Shown: positions 44,701 to 57,760 of the stretch, one piece after another
Layout of the letters: each line of letters begins with the position of its first letter
Numbering within the stretch: the stretch's first letter is position 1
Origin: Rhynchospora pubera
Taxonomy: Eukaryota > Streptophyta > Magnoliopsida > Poales > Cyperaceae
Length of the DNA: 64,000 nucleotides
Assembly: GCA_028095005.1 (NCBI GenBank)
Contig: CM051461.1
Location: 169,825,144 to 169,889,143, forward strand
Direction of reading: 5' to 3'
Program-made: the position numbers and the translations under genes
The notes under the pieces: model-generated
The model's database searches: none
What the model was told of the DNA's origin: nothing
Seen by the model: the letters and a program-made list of their open reading frames with translations, nothing else

Positions 44701-46246
44701 AACTTTGTATATGTTACAGCATATCAGCTATATGTGTTAACGATTTCCAGTAGCTTAACATCTGTGTGATTAACAGCAGCTACTTCCATTGTTATATTTG
44801 CATATAAGATAAAGAAAAAAAAAAGATCCAAATTAATTCCAAACTGAACTTTTACAATAACAATCTTAGCACTTTTTGCTGTAAAATAAAACAAAACAAA
44901 TGGTAATGCAGTTTATTTGCTAGTTCTATCAAAAAATAACAGTAATAATGCCAGAAGGGTTCACCAGAGAAAAGGCACTAAAGCATAATAGTAATCAAGG
45001 TAGATAACAGTTTAAACTTACGCTTCAAATATGTCTCAAAGATATTCCCAGACAGCCCCTCGATTGTATCATCAATAGGCAGAATATGGACTCTCTTGCC
45101 ATACTTAACATCCTGGCATTGATGTACTGACACTACATCACCAAGCCTGACCCTCAGGTTCGACCTGACCACCTTATTCATTCTTATTTTTGGCTCTTCA
45201 CAGGTGTCATCAGCAAGGGCAATGCAGACAGTATCTCTCCTTTTCTTGCCCTTAAAATTAATTTCAATTGTCAGCTACTTCTTAGTTTGGTTTATATTCA
45301 GTAGAAAATGGTGACAGAACATGCAGAAAAAAAAATGTTTATGTCATCAACTGGAGGAACTTCAGCCACTACTGCCTCAAAGGAGAAAACTAATTTTAAG
45401 GCTTATAATAGATTGAAAAGCTCCACAAAACAGTAATAACTAAGTTATAACGATTTGAGGACCTCCTTACAAAAGATGATTCTCATAGTTCTTATTTAAA
45501 CACCTTCAATTCTAATTTCTAAAATTCAGATGAGAAATAGTTCGAGATACGCTTTGTTAATTGCCATGCAAAAATTATAATATGTCAGACAGAATTTGTA
45601 ACTTAAGTTGTTGATTTCGTAACCATCATCAAGAGGACAATTTGTAAGTAATTCATTACTCCAAAGAAATTTACAATTATTGGTTAGCAATGATCTGTAA
45701 ACTAATATCTATATATTAGTAATAAAGGGATGAACAGGTAATAGCTATCATGCAATGCATCCAACCTTATACTAATCACTAAACCTTAAAAGAGTCACAG
45801 CCCTAAACAAAGTTTAATCCATTATTTTCAAAAGCTAAAACTCTCAGATCTACTTAATCAGTAGTAAAATTATGAAATAAGAGACATGCTATTCCAACTG
45901 CAAAATCACAGAAAGTTATTCTAAAAAGCGCAAAAACCAGACCTTAATAAGGATCGTATCGCCTCTAAAGAGCTGAAGCTTCTCCATCGTGTCAGGATGG
46001 AGGCCAACGACTGAATTATCATCGTTCGTCGCCTCGTCAACAATCAAACGATTCGGCGCCTTCTTTCTTTCCAAAATCGCTGTGCTCATGTCCCTTTTCC
46101 CTTTCCTGAAAACAACAAAAATCCAGTTTACTTTAGAAATCAGGCACAAACTCCAAAATTCAAGCGCTAAAAAGGTTAAAATCTCTGAAAAGGAGAGATC
46201 GATCTTACGGATCTGACGAAGCGGAAGCTTCTCCTTGATTCGCCAT
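41794..46246 (-). CDS. CDC48: Cell division control protein 48 (AAA+ ATPase, p97/VCP class)
   Basis: Coding exons, read on the minus strand: 46246-46209, 46105-45943, 45250-45022, 44480-43714, 43623-43402, 43292-43221, 43108-42827, 42581-42222 and 42096-41794. All have GT-AG borders, and they total 2436 bases and 811 residues. The order is N-domain (about 20-200), D1 AAA domain (Walker A GPPGSGKT 251-258, Walker B IIFIDE 306-311), D2 AAA domain (GPPGCGKT 524-531, VLFFDE 579-584), then an acidic tail ending DDDLYN. Length and sequence agree closely with Arabidopsis CDC48A. The hexamer unfolds ubiquitylated proteins with UFD1-NPL4 or p47-type cofactors in ER-associated degradation, membrane fusion and cytokinesis. 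The ATG in exon 1 gives MANQGEASASSD before the conserved STAILERKK. Every exon is open and all ATPase residues are present, so it should be functional. Confidence 0.97.
42606..42629. repeat. (ATT)n microsatellite in a CDC48 intron
   Basis: Eight ATT units lie just after the donor side of the intron between coding exons 7 and 8, well clear of the splice sites. Confidence 0.85.
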
Positions 46247-46356
46247 GAGAAAATTAAGAGAAATCAGAGAATGTACGCAAGAGAGAAGAAACGAGAGAAG
46301 AAGAGAAGAGTAGATGAGAAGCTTGGGATCGGAGGAGATGGGGAGAGAGGTGCGAA

Positions 46357-46362
46357 TTTATA
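46357..46362 (-). promoter_or_regulatory. TATA box of CDC48
   Basis: On the minus strand 'cctataaattc' stands 111 bases before the start codon. It is followed by a pyrimidine-rich leader (46260-46330 on the minus strand), as expected of a plant 5' untranslated region. Transcription would start near 46325. Confidence 0.6.
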
Positions 46363-46369
46363 GGAGAGG

Positions 46370-47142
46370 ATGGGTTTAGTTGCTTGAAGGCTTGGTTAAG
46401 GAATAATCATTCGTGTTCCCAAAGAAAGGATTCGGTTTCGGGATGACCGTCAGATGGAGATCGGACGGGTGATAGAAGTTGATCAAGCGTTATTTTTTGA
46501 AGCGCCGGATTTGGCTTAGACGGTTGAGGTCGGTCTGGTGCATAATTAGAAGGGTTGTGCCGAGTCCTGGAGTTATTTTTGGATGGCGGAGAGACCAAAA
46601 TTAATTTAGTTTAATTTAATAATAGGTGTGGCTCTTCTCCAGTTCTTTCCATTAATAAAAAACCGGAGAATATTATTTGAGGATGCATATATGTAAATTT
46701 GACATAATTGAAATTGAAATTCTCTAATTATGGAGAATGTGCGAAAGATTTAGTTGTTCTTCCAGAAACTTCTTCTACAAAAAGTAAAAATTAAATTTTA
46801 GCAAGTCCTCCTAAAAGTGCAGCGAAATAAAGAACATTTAAAATGGTAAGAGATTCTTTCTATATTGGGAGGTAAACTGTTGTTGAAAATCCTTTTTCTA
46901 TATATATTCTATATATTATCGACATTCTATATATGAATATGCATAAAAAAAATTGTTACATATTAACTGGTTAATCATTTATCAAAACACTAATTATGAA
47001 AAAATAACTCCGATGAATTAAAAAGAATGTAAATCTATCAGTTAATGGAGGCTATTTATATAGTTCAATAATATGGCAAAACAATGTTAAATAAGAACTC
47101 GATTATTGCCTTCCAAATGCTGCTTTCTATTTGACTTGATCA
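46370..47142. other. Upstream flank of CDC48
   Basis: The first 200 bases are GC-richer and probably hold upstream promoter sequence of CDC48. Beyond that it is AT-rich with nothing recognised. Confidence 0.4.
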
Positions 47143-47151
47143 TTTTATAAT

Positions 47152-48009
47152 GGGGCATTTTTTTATGCCACTGCAAACATTTAAAATTCGAGAAATGCCA
47201 CCACTAAATGACTAATTATTTTTATGTCACTATAAATATGTAAAAAAAATTTATTTTTATGCCATTGGTCAGTTAAAATGACTATTCTAGCCTTTTGAAT
47301 ATGCCACCCCAAAATACTCAAATTTGAGATATATATCTTTGCAAATAAAGTATTTGATTTTATGCCACTACAAAATAATAAAAATGAATTTTATGACACT
47401 ACAAAAAAACAAAAATTCATCTTACATCACTTTGTGGCTAAATTTTTTTTTTTGTACCATTAAAAGGCATGGTTTCTGGTTTCAGTAACCAGCTTCTGTG
47501 TAGTAAAAAATAATTTGTTTGAATGTTAATGCCTCACTTATTGTGACCTTTCATTTAATTAGTTAATTTGGTTATTGTTTAAGAATAATGCAGATATCCA
47601 AACGCCATACTTTCAAATTTGTGGAATATGCCTTTGTGCATATTTAGACAGAAGAAAACTATTTTCTTTTAAAACTTCATCAATTCCAAGGTCGATTATT
47701 TCAGTTACTACGCTAATTAGTTGTCCCTGATTTGCAATTGGTCGGGGATTTGACAAACAAACTTTTAAGGATAAGTTGGGCTTTTGGAATTTTGGGATTA
47801 CTTGGTAGACAAATGTAAAGGATAATTTGGGAATTAAAAAATACTGATAAATTTTACAATGACAAATATGGAATTTTATAATATTTTGAAAAGTATTAGT
47901 GGCATAAAACTAAATTTAAAATTATATGATGGCATATATTTAATTAGTCATTTAAGAATGACATACTGATAAATGGTAAATTTAAGAGTGGCATAAAATA
48001 AATTTTCTC
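47152..48009. mobile_element. MULE-like non-autonomous element (858 bp)
   Basis: The left end is GGGGCATTTTTTTATGCCACT. The reversed right end is GAGAAAATTTATTTTATGCCACT. The arms continue to pair through 'aaatgactaatta'. The 9-base target duplication ttttataat is perfect (47143-47151 and 48010-48018). The interior repeats 'tgccactacaaaa' words and has no ORF. Confidence 0.75.
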
Positions 48010-48018
48010 TTTTATAAT

Positions 48019-48520
48019 TAAATGATATAATACGTCATTTCTCTTTTCCTGCTATTGAACTACTAGATTACGAGTCTTATATTTTCATCACTAATTAAAA
48101 AAATAATTTTAATTTGATCCTTTGATTTTGGAATTATAATATTCTACTACTGACAACTGTGCAAGTGGAACATACATGTCCCCTCCCAAACAAAAGTTAG
48201 TTTAACATGGGGCCAGATCGTCGCTGGTGCTTGACGGGCTAACCGAACTGCACAATGAATAAGTTAAAACTAAGGGAGTAAGGGGGCAAGAAGCTCAACT
48301 TTGTTGTTGACTGTATAGTGTATAGTTATCTGCTGGTCTTCTGTTTTGTTTTTAGTTTGATCTGAATACATAAAGAGTTTTTTTTAGGTATTTTATTGAC
48401 TAAAAATGTTTTTGAGTCACATTGATTCCCGCAAAAAAAAAGTGTAATATATTTAAAATAAAATTTGCAATGGACTAATTTTTTATATATAGACTAAATA
48501 TTATATCATTCTTTCTTAAG
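48019..48520. other. Intergenic sequence, nothing recognised
   Basis: AT-rich, without a supported gene or bounded repeat. Confidence 0.4.
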
Positions 48521-49087
48521 TACGACTGTCAATGAAACCCGTTTACCTAATCCGTACCGTACCGTATAAGACGGGTATGGATAAAGTTTTATTTTCGTTA
48601 AGTTAACAGGTACGGATATGGGTAAGAAATTTTTTTCGTTAATTTAACGTATACGGGTAAAAACTATTTCGTACCCGTTTTTATAACGGGTAATTGCCAC
48701 AATTAAAAAGATACTATTACATGATACAAATGACATCTTATATTGCATGATTGGTAAAAAATATTGCTAGATTTTATTTAAGATCTATAATTTTTTCCAT
48801 TCAGTGTAAAAAAATAGAAAAACAAAAACCCAAAATATTCGCCATCATTGTTACACTTTATTAATATACTTATTGATATAATTTATTTATACAAAGTGTA
48901 CAAATTTTATTATTATTATATTCGCTTTTTATCGTTACCGTACCCGTATCGTTAATTCTTAACGGATATGGATAAGGTACGGTAAAGCTATTTTCAACGG
49001 GCATGAGTATAGGTACGGATAAAGAAAAATTTATCGGATGCGAATATAAAAATACCTTCTATCGTACCGTACCTATTGACAGCCCTA
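48521..49087. mobile_element. Decayed hAT-like element with repeated TACGGGTA words
   Basis: The left end 'tacgactgtcaat' and the reversed right end 'tagggctgtcaat' resemble each other. Inside both ends lie repeated 'accgtaccgta', 'tacgggtat' and 'ggtacggataaag' words. No 8-base duplication could be found, so the boundaries are approximate. Confidence 0.5.
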
Positions 49088-49856
49088 GAATTATGGAATC
49101 GAACGTCTATTTTAAATTCTAAATCCTATCGGTTCTCTATTCTATCTCTCTGGTTTTTACATTCCTATGGATCGCCGCCTCCCTTCTCATGCATCTCTCT
49201 TCTTTAGCCGAGACTACAGAGGCACTCTTGTGATTTCATAATATGTTAATTCTTCTTTAGAAAATTCTTAATCCCTCCACAAAAATCTCACCTACCGACG
49301 CCCCATCTTTGTTAAGGTGAAAACGCCGTCTACGCCGCTACCAACCACACGGACCCCTACGGTATTACAATTGAAAACATGGAAAATAAAGGGCAAAAAA
49401 ACTAGGCTTTCTCTGTTATTGGACCAAACATGCAAATTTGTCACGTGATCAATTGACCAAACAAATTATTGTGATTTGGAACACCATTCATTGTATATTT
49501 TCAGGGTCATACAGTTGTCCGAATAATAAATTAGCATTTCGGAAAAATAATTATTGCGGCACAAAGAAAATCTTTAAACATATTTTTAATTTTCACCTCT
49601 TCCCCAGCATCACAAAGCACAAAGGAAGCAAACAATGGTAATCCAGTCTGAGAAGTTGTTCCATGATCAATAAATAAATATAAAAGAGAATCTTATGAGC
49701 TACATTGTCAAATAAATAAATTTTCTCAACTCTTCAGTTACATATCAAATACCGAGTCCTTATCCCCAGGACAAAACACCAAAAGGATTAGATCTCATCG
49801 AACCATGACCATAACACATCATATATATAGAGGAAGCAAAAACTATTGCATGAAAC
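49088..49856. other. Flank 3' of ABCF1
   Basis: No gene seen. The last 150 bases probably form the 3' untranslated region of ABCF1 on the minus strand. Around 49280-49370 there is a GC-richer patch without an open frame of note. Confidence 0.4.
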
Positions 49857-51612
49857 TTAATCCGACAAGCCCGCCTTGCTCCTGAGGTGTTGCTTGAAGG
49901 CCATAATATCCCCCTCCCACCGTGTCACTGCCTGGTTCTCGCACACCCAAATCTCCTGCGCCACCTGGTTGATCAGCCTGAAGTCGTGACTCACCAACAC
50001 CATACCACCATCCCACTCATTCAGAGCCTCAGCCAATGAATCAATTGTCTCAATATCTAAATGGTTAGTCGGTTCATCAAGTAATAGCATATGGGGCTGC
50101 CTGTAAGCTAGCCATGCAAAAATAACCCGGCTACGCTGTCCGTCAGAGAGGTTTTTCATAGGCATCACCTGGGCCTTCCCTGATAACCCAAACTTACCAA
50201 CAGCTGCTCTCATCCTTTCCTCTTCAGTACCGGGGTACTCTTTCATCATGTACGCCAAAGCTGACATTTCCATGTCAAGCTTCTCAGCCAGGTGCTGGTG
50301 ATATTGGGCGATTCTCAGATGATTATGGCGCCTCACCATTCCATCCAACGGAACCAAATCGCCTGTCATCAGCTTAAGGAGAGTGCTCTTCCCAGCTCCA
50401 TTGGGTCCCACCAAGGCAATGCGGGAATCTAAATCAACACCGAAATCAAGACTCTTATAAATGAGATTTTCAGGCGTGTACCCAAAAGTGACCTCCACAA
50501 ATTGTAAAACAGGGGGCGGCAGCTTGCCAACATCAACGAAGCGAAACACCAGGATCTTGTCACGCACAACTTTCTCCGTAAGGCCCCCACGCTCCATCTT
50601 GGCGAGGGTTTTCTCCTTAGATTGGGCCTGGCGAGCCAGCTTGGCAGACCCGTGGCCAAAGCGAGCAATGTACTCCTTCATGTTGGCGATTTGCTCTTGC
50701 TCCCACTTGTACTGCTTCATCTGATTCTCCTCTAGCTCAGAACGGGTCTGCACATACTGGTCATAGTTGCCTGTGTAGACCTTCAGCTTCTTGCTCTGCA
50801 TGTGGATGATGTTGGTGCACACGCCATTTAGGAAGTCCTGTGAATGGGACACAACCACCAGGATACGGTCGAACTTCTTCAGGGTTTCCTCCAGCCACAC
50901 ACAAGCTTCCAGATCTGCAAATAATAAGTAAGCACACAAGCAAATGATTAATACAAAAGGACCTAACATGAAATATTAGACAACTTTGTTAGAATATCAT
51001 GGTCCATTATGTCAGTATCTCTCTTGTGAAATCTGAGCTTATTCAGCTCTGGTTAAATACAGTGCAAGGCATTGAAAAGTCTTGACAAATACCTAAACCT
51101 CATATCAGCAAGCACACAGCCAATTGTCAAGATTGGCTTAAGTAAATATTAAGCCCAAGGTAACAAAAATGAAGGACTTCAGCATGTTGGGATTCCCAGA
51201 AGACGATCATAATCTAGAAGAGACGAGAGTAGTTGAAATCATACATCTCATTGCCTTTTATATTCACACAATTCAGCAGCTATATGTTGCAACTAGCAAA
51301 TAGAATAAATGTGAATAACAGGCATACCAAGATGGTTAGTAGGTTCATCAAGCAGAAGAATGGTGGGGTTCATGAACAAGGCTCTAGCAAGAGCAATCCT
51401 CATACGCCAACCACCTGAGAAGTCCTTGGTTTTCTTTGTTTGCATTTGTTTGGTAAAGCCCAGTCCGAATAGAATCTCAGCTGCACGTTTTTCAGCAGTT
51501 GAAGCATCAAGTGCATCCAACCGCTCATATATACGGTCCAGCTGCTCCCCACCACCATCCTCCTAAAACCAATAGAATACGTTAATGTAAGATAACTAAG
51601 TAATGCCTAAGC

Positions 51613-51644
<32 letters not shown>

Positions 51645-54404
51645 CTAAGCCATTTGCCCCAAGCAAGTTTGGGTAGGCTAAAAAAAACTAAGCAAAAAAG
51701 TCACAATAGAAAAATATACTAAGAATAATAATAAATTAATAATAGTAATAATAGTAATGCCTAAGCAATAGAAAAAAAATACATTCTGCTTTTAGCAGGG
51801 GCAGTGCAGAGACAGAATATTAGACTCCAGGGATCAATCATACAAAATTTCTTGGTTGCAAAAACTATTGGGAGTCAAAACATAGAAAGAAGACATTTTT
51901 TTATACATTGAAAGATAGCATATAACTTCTAAATTTTGAAAAACTGTGGTGCTAGATTCTGCAATTACTCTGGACTCATAAAGCGCAGTCCTACCCTTCT
52001 GGTCTGGACCATCCGATCAAAAATGAAGACATCATATTAATTTGATGGAATCATCAAAAACATACCCTTAAAAACAACATCGAGTCGATCAGGCATGCTC
52101 ATTTTCGATTAGACAGTCCAAAACAGAAAAGTTGGGTACATTGATCCCCATTCTGTCAGGATATAAGCAAACATAGCTAAATTAAAGCATTGTGGTGAAA
52201 ATTGAGAGCAGAATTGGAAAGAAAACTTCAATTTGCTAATTAAAGAATTTGAACACAGTAAACATATTCAATCTGCAATAAAATTGTGTTCCACTGCAAT
52301 GAAGCAAAAAAGCTTATTAAAGAATTTGAACACAGTAAACAATATTGATAAAGGGAACTGTTAAGTTTGTCAAAAGATGAAAATTAAGAACACGGCATTA
52401 TTTGCAATGTTCCAAATGTAAAAAGGATTGGTAAAGTATAGTATAGTATTGGCCAAAAAAAAAAAAAAGAGGAATAACTGCTGAGGTCAAAGTTCATTAA
52501 ATTAAAGTTTTGTTACTACTGTCCGTGGAAAAAGATATAAAACAACTGCTATCAGAAATCAGAAAATTAAGAACACAACATCATTTGCAATGTTCCAAAT
52601 GTGAAAAGGATTAAAAAGTATAGTATTGGCCAAAAAAAGGGGAATAACTGCTGGGGGTCAAAGTTCATTAAATTAAAGTTTTGTTACTACTGTCCGTGGA
52701 AAAAGACGTAAACAACTGCTACCAGAATCAGCATGCTTATCACCTGAACGACGTACAAAATATCAAAACACTCCCAATTTTAGAGGGTATTATCATAGAA
52801 AATACAAAATTTAGTTATACTTGCAATCTACAAAAAATATGGTTAACCCACAATGTTGTTTGTCTGAGAAAATAAAACATGAGAACTCCATGACACAAAC
52901 TCTGTAAGATCCAAATACTACTATCAGTTCCCTTTAAAAGCTGCAGAGAGTTCTGTGTTTGCTATTAGTTAATTACAGATTTCACTGCCAAATTAGATTC
53001 TATCTAGTAACAGTCGTTTTTTTCCCCTGTATATCATTAACAGAATCCAAACTGTCATCGTCAAAGTTTTCAGAAAGCATAAAAAGCTAACCTGTGAAGC
53101 AAGTTGCTCAGCTTCTTTCTCAAGCCTAACTCTCTCTTCATCACAGTTGATCACAGCCTCTAGAGACGTCATGTCAGAGGCCTCGATTTCACGCGTAAGA
53201 TGGTAGATATCCATATGTTCAGGTATCGGCAGCTCTCTGCATCCCAATGCTGCAAGCAAGGTTGACTTCCCACAACCATTCAAGCCCAGCAAACCATAAC
53301 GTCTGGGATTTTAAAAAAAAAGAAAAACATTCAAATGCTGGATTATTATCACTATCCATGCTTTCTATTTTCATCAAAACATGCAAAAGTAAGACTCCTT
53401 TGATTCCCTGTAGAAGAACAAGCGAGAGTACAGTGGGAATTTCAGATAGGTGACATAATAACTACTAGATGATTTTCTATATTTGTGGAGAATAACACAT
53501 CCAATCCACTTATACCATATTGCCTAAATAAGAACACAATTCAAGTTATAGATCCATTATACCAAAAAGATGATCTGTATTTATGTTTTTTGCATACTAA
53601 CACATCTGACTAAGTAGAAAAGTAAATTAACCATGACACATATTTAGTAAATAAATGATACAATAAAGCGCAAGGTAGTATTGCGACTTACCTTCCGTAA
53701 TTGAGTTCCAGATCAGAATCCACTATAAGGTCATGCCCATGAAAAGTTAATGACAGAGACTCTATCTGCGGGTTGCACAATAGTTACACGAAAATTCAAG
53801 TTAGAAGGTTCACAATCACATAGTATCATAATACTTCCAGTACATATACTGTGACATCTAAAATGTTATAATAATTACGGTCCTCATTAATGAAAGATCT
53901 ATATATCGGTTCCATTTCATACACAAATGTCAATCTCTATAGAAAGAACAAAATTCAACAAAGTCTGATCATCGCACTAACTAATACACATGAGCCCTTT
54001 CCATACCAAATATCAATATAAACTCTCAAGCCTTCAAATTTGTCATGCTCCTAAGCTGGGAATGTTATGATACCACCATTTCAAGGATTTAACAGTGGAA
54101 TATTGAAGACGCTTTCTTCTTGAAAGCACCATGAAATATATCTAATTGAAAAAAAAAAAGAATTTGAGAATTCTGAGAATTGAGAGAGAAAAAAGCATAC
54201 GTGAATATCTCGAGAGAGTGGATGTGAAGCGAGAACACCAGTACAGGTACGATCTGACAACTTGAGAGCAGCTACTCCGTCAGAAGCCTTGTCGACTCCA
54301 TTAGACGACGATGAGGACGTGGCAGATGCTGATTTGCCACCCCTCTTTGCCGCGGCAGCAGCCTTCTTCTGAGCAGCCTTCTTCTTGCTAGCGTCAGACA
54401 CCAT
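49857..54404 (-). CDS. ABCF1: ABC transporter F family member 1 (GCN20-like, soluble)
   Basis: Coding exons on the minus strand: 54404-54201, 53765-53692, 53302-53092, 51562-51328 and 50914-49857. All have GT-AG borders, totalling 1782 bases and 593 residues. A Lys/Ala-rich N-terminus (about 1-45) precedes two ATPase domains. Domain 1 has Walker A GLNGCGKST (99-107), signature FSGGW (211-215) and Walker B LLLDEPTNHLD (232-242). A long charged linker with the EENQMKQY region follows. Domain 2 has GPNGAGKST (411-419), LSDGQ (497-501) and LLLDEPTNHLD. There are no membrane segments: ABCF proteins are not transporters but act on ribosomes, here like yeast GCN20/ARB1. Length and text agree with Arabidopsis ABCF1. 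A 5' leader intron probably ends a few bases before the ATG. The gene looks intact. Confidence 0.96.
51611..51680 (-). mobile_element. 3' tail of an RTE-type LINE in an ABCF1 intron
   Basis: Read on the minus strand, 'tagcctaccc' leads through a short hairpin (aaacttgcttgggg) into 'caaatggcttag' and then some eleven TTG units. This is the usual 3' end of plant RTE LINEs and the SINEs that share it. Only this stub of about 70 bases is present. Confidence 0.6.
52379..52735. repeat. Tandem duplication, unit 183 bp, in an ABCF1 intron
   Basis: Copy 1 starts gaaaattaagaacac at 52379 and copy 2 at 52562. Both contain 'tttgcaatgttccaaatg', 'tatagtattggcc' and 'ttactactgtccgtgg'. Divergence is low and A-run lengths differ. 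A shorter echo ('aaagaatttgaacacag') lies just upstream at 52244 and 52319. Confidence 0.8.
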
Positions 54405-54407
54405 TTT

Positions 54408-54638
54408 CTATTGATACCCAGATTCAATTTTTTCTTTAATAAGGATGAAATCAAAATTCTAGATCAAGTAAACCAATTACAAGAGAAACCCACCAAATTC
54501 TTCAACTAGACGGTGCTAAGCGATGAGATTTTCAATCTCTAATCAACGATCCTGAGATTAACAAGAGCAATTGTGTCAGATCAGACGAAGCTAAATTGGT
54601 ATAAAATCTAGATCGATGTATAAAAGAAGAGAACTTAC
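54408..54638 (-). other. Probable 5' leader intron of ABCF1
   Basis: On the minus strand a strong donor, AGTTC|GTAAGTTC, occurs at 54639/54638. The acceptor 'gggtatcaatag' ends three bases before the start codon. A leader intron here would join the promoter-proximal exon directly to the ATG exon. Inferred from splice signals only. Confidence 0.5.
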
Positions 54639-54854
54639 GAACTAAAAATAAGTGGAGGATTCGGGCGGCTCTGGAGCTGATAAATTATCTAGGGTTTACG
54701 GAGTTCAAACAAAGATATAAAAAACTAATTAACGATGATTTTTCTTTTTCTTTTTTTGGGTTTTAGATATTTGGTATATTCTCTTTCCAGGAAGAAAGGA
54801 AAGAGCGGTACCCGACCAAGGGTTTGAGGGTTTGGCAGAGAAGAGATGGTCACA

Positions 54855-54862
54855 TATTTATA
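54855..54862 (-). promoter_or_regulatory. TATA box of ABCF1
   Basis: TATAAATA on the minus strand lies about 215 bases before the leader donor and 450 bases before the ATG. No better candidate is closer, but the leader exon start is not fixed. Confidence 0.5.
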
Positions 54863-54869
54863 CAATAGA

Positions 54870-57568
54870 ATTTTCGTTTCTTCTTTTCTTTGTTAGGGTT
54901 TTGCTTAATAACCCTTCAAAACTTACATAATCATACTACTTGTAGCAAATTTCTCATCATTTTTTTTTACAAATAACTTCTCGTATTTCTGAAATATTAT
55001 CTCATGGAAAAATCTTTCATGGATCTAAATTCTAAACCAGATTTTTATTAGAGTTGATCGTTTTCAGAAAGACTAATTTATTATTAATTATGAATGATTG
55101 TGATGAAGAGCAGTTCGGCATTTATATACATGAAAAATTTTCTCATATATAAAAGAAAGATATTAGCGAAGTCACGCAACTTTATCCACATACTCTTTTA
55201 AATGCAAACTCAAAAATACATTTTTTTCATATTTTATTTTTTCTTTTACATTAACAAGATAGATCTCTATAATATTTGAACATAAATTTTGAAATTCTTC
55301 AATTAAAATTTAGAATAATTTCTATTTTAGGTTCAACTAAACTAAATCATATATAAAGAGTATTAAGCTTTCAATTCAATATTGTTATATTATATATTTT
55401 TTATTGTTCTTTACTGGTCTGATATTATTATTTTTTTATATCTTTATCTTAATTGGATGACTCTTGTGCAATGTATCTTTTTTTTTTCTCATTTATAAAA
55501 GGATGATATGTGTTTGCAAAACTCTTATGTCATGTATCTCAAGGAGTGTAGAGGAGACGAGGACACATAAGAGAGAAAAGATAAGAGCTATATATTTTTG
55601 AGAAGTCTTCTTCAAAGTTGTAATTTCCAAATCGAAGATGACAAAATCTGGACAACCCTTCTTCACCGCACTTCTTACCTCCACTGTGATAGTTGTGGAG
55701 CACAACCAAAATTTCAAGGATGCAAAAATTAAAATATTAATAAAAATGGTTCAAAAAAATATTTCTGTTTCCCTCAAATAATAAAAAAATTAATTCAGGT
55801 TACATCGAAACTTAAACTATCTTTATTTTCTTATATCTCATAAAAGGTTTAATTTCTCATTGTGAAGTTAGATCTCTTAAATTATCTGCATCAATAAGTT
55901 GTAATTACAGTATAAATCAACTATATAAATTCTAATGATTTAATTTTAGTTAAATCAATGTAATGAAAACAATATTAGACATCTAGGTAGATAAAATTTT
56001 AGTTACAAATAATCTATATCAATAAGTTACAATTACAGTATAGAAGTAAATCATCATTGATTATCAATAAAATAACATAATTATTGAAATGAAGTCATCT
56101 TCTTTTTCTTGAACGTATCCCTTACCAGTGTTGATCAATTTAAATACTTTTGAAGGGCTATTGTGCAAACTGCAGAGGCAGCCCCTGATTTGTGACCTAC
56201 ACGTGCCCTAAAAACTAGTGACCCGGAACGCCCTGATAGGAACAGGTCGCGCGAAAATGAAAACGTGGACGGTCGAGATTTCGCGAGGCACTAGACCTGG
56301 CGAAACCTAAACAAAAGCACGAAGCCGCCAACTCGGGTCCAAGCATTAGTCGGTGAGCCTTTTTGCGGTCAAGCTTTGCTTTTTTCTGTCAGGTGCCACT
56401 TCTCTTGAAGCAATTGGTTATAACACGTAAAAATTGGCGTGTCGATGTCGTGATAGTCTGATAGACAGACTGGTCACTGATAGATAGTTGACTCTTCCTT
56501 GTCGATGCCGCATGCATAGATGGAGGCTTGGATCTAATGGGCTTTTTCTTACTGGACTAAGAAAATATTAAATTAATGGGCTTGCGTGGTGGATTTATAA
56601 TGGGTTTAAAGTACCAACGGGCTTGTGGCCTCTGTTAATTACAGGCGATCAAGTTCTGGTTCAGGTTCTGGCTGGGTCATGCCAGTTGAAGCATGTTATG
56701 TCTCAATGTCTGAAGTCTGAACCAAACTTTCTAAAATAATGCCTTTTTTTCCCAATATATCAAGGTTGTGCAGTTCAGCCCAAGTTTAATCATCTCTTAC
56801 GCATAAGATGACAAATTAATGAATAATTTTTAGATCTAGTCTAGGATTTAGGAAATTAGTAATTGGGCATATTCCCCTTAACTTTTAGAGAAAAATTTAA
56901 ATTAAGATGCAATTTTGTTGAAATTTGACTAAATATGTAACTGTTATAGAAATACGACTTATTTTTCCCCTTGAACTATGCTTATTTAAAAAATAATATT
57001 GTTTTTAATCTGCTTAGTATAAATACTTGTATTGTTAGAAGTTGTTTTTCAATTAATTTTTATCATATAAATTTCTGGGATATTCTGTGGTGGACTAAAA
57101 CTTTTAACTGGACTAAAGTCCTAACCAATCATAGTCATTCATCGTAGAAATGATCTGGATTTCGACTCATATATAAAATTTAATCTATACATAATATGCC
57201 TAATTTTTATAATTGGTTGTTCTTAGAATTTAGACTAGCACCCCTATAATGTTAATTAAGGCTCTGCCCTTCTCTTTAAAACATTATTAGTTTGAAAAGT
57301 GCCTGAGCATATTTATTGCTATTTTTATTTAAAAAATTATAAGAAAACAAAGTTATAAAGGATCTATTAGAAAACCATGTAAGTTAATTAATAGAACATT
57401 TCGGATTAATTACTTATTTACTTGTGCACGATTACATGTCAATATGTGTACTTTAATATTTCTATATCAAACTTTTTACAATGATAAGATCCACCACAAT
57501 TTATATGTATCGTATAAATATTGCACCGGTATTGATATCAAATGCGTCTGACACAGATAATCAAAGAC
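54870..57568. other. Intergenic stretch with a GC-rich island
   Basis: Mostly AT-rich and featureless. At 56190-56560 the base composition rises sharply (words such as 'tcgcgcgaaaatg' and 'gatttcgcgaggc') without a supported reading frame. Confidence 0.4.
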
Positions 57569-57571
57569 TAA

Positions 57572-57760
57572 GGCTCCGTTTGGATGGCTTCTTTTCGGAA
57601 TAAAAAATAAGGAATAACCACTTTTTACCAATAAATTTATTTCTAACCATCCAAACTCTTCACAAAAGTTACACACTTCCCAATAAATTTACCCCTTCCC
57701 AATAAATTTCTTCTCTTCTTCCTTCTTCCTACCTTATTCTCAACGCATCCAAACGGAACC
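57572..57760. mobile_element. Tourist-like MITE (189 bp)
   Basis: The ends GGCTCCGTTTGGATG and, reversed, GGTTCCGTTTGGATG are the PIF/Harbinger terminus. The target duplication taa is present on both sides (57569-57571 and 57761-57763). No ORF. Confidence 0.85.
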
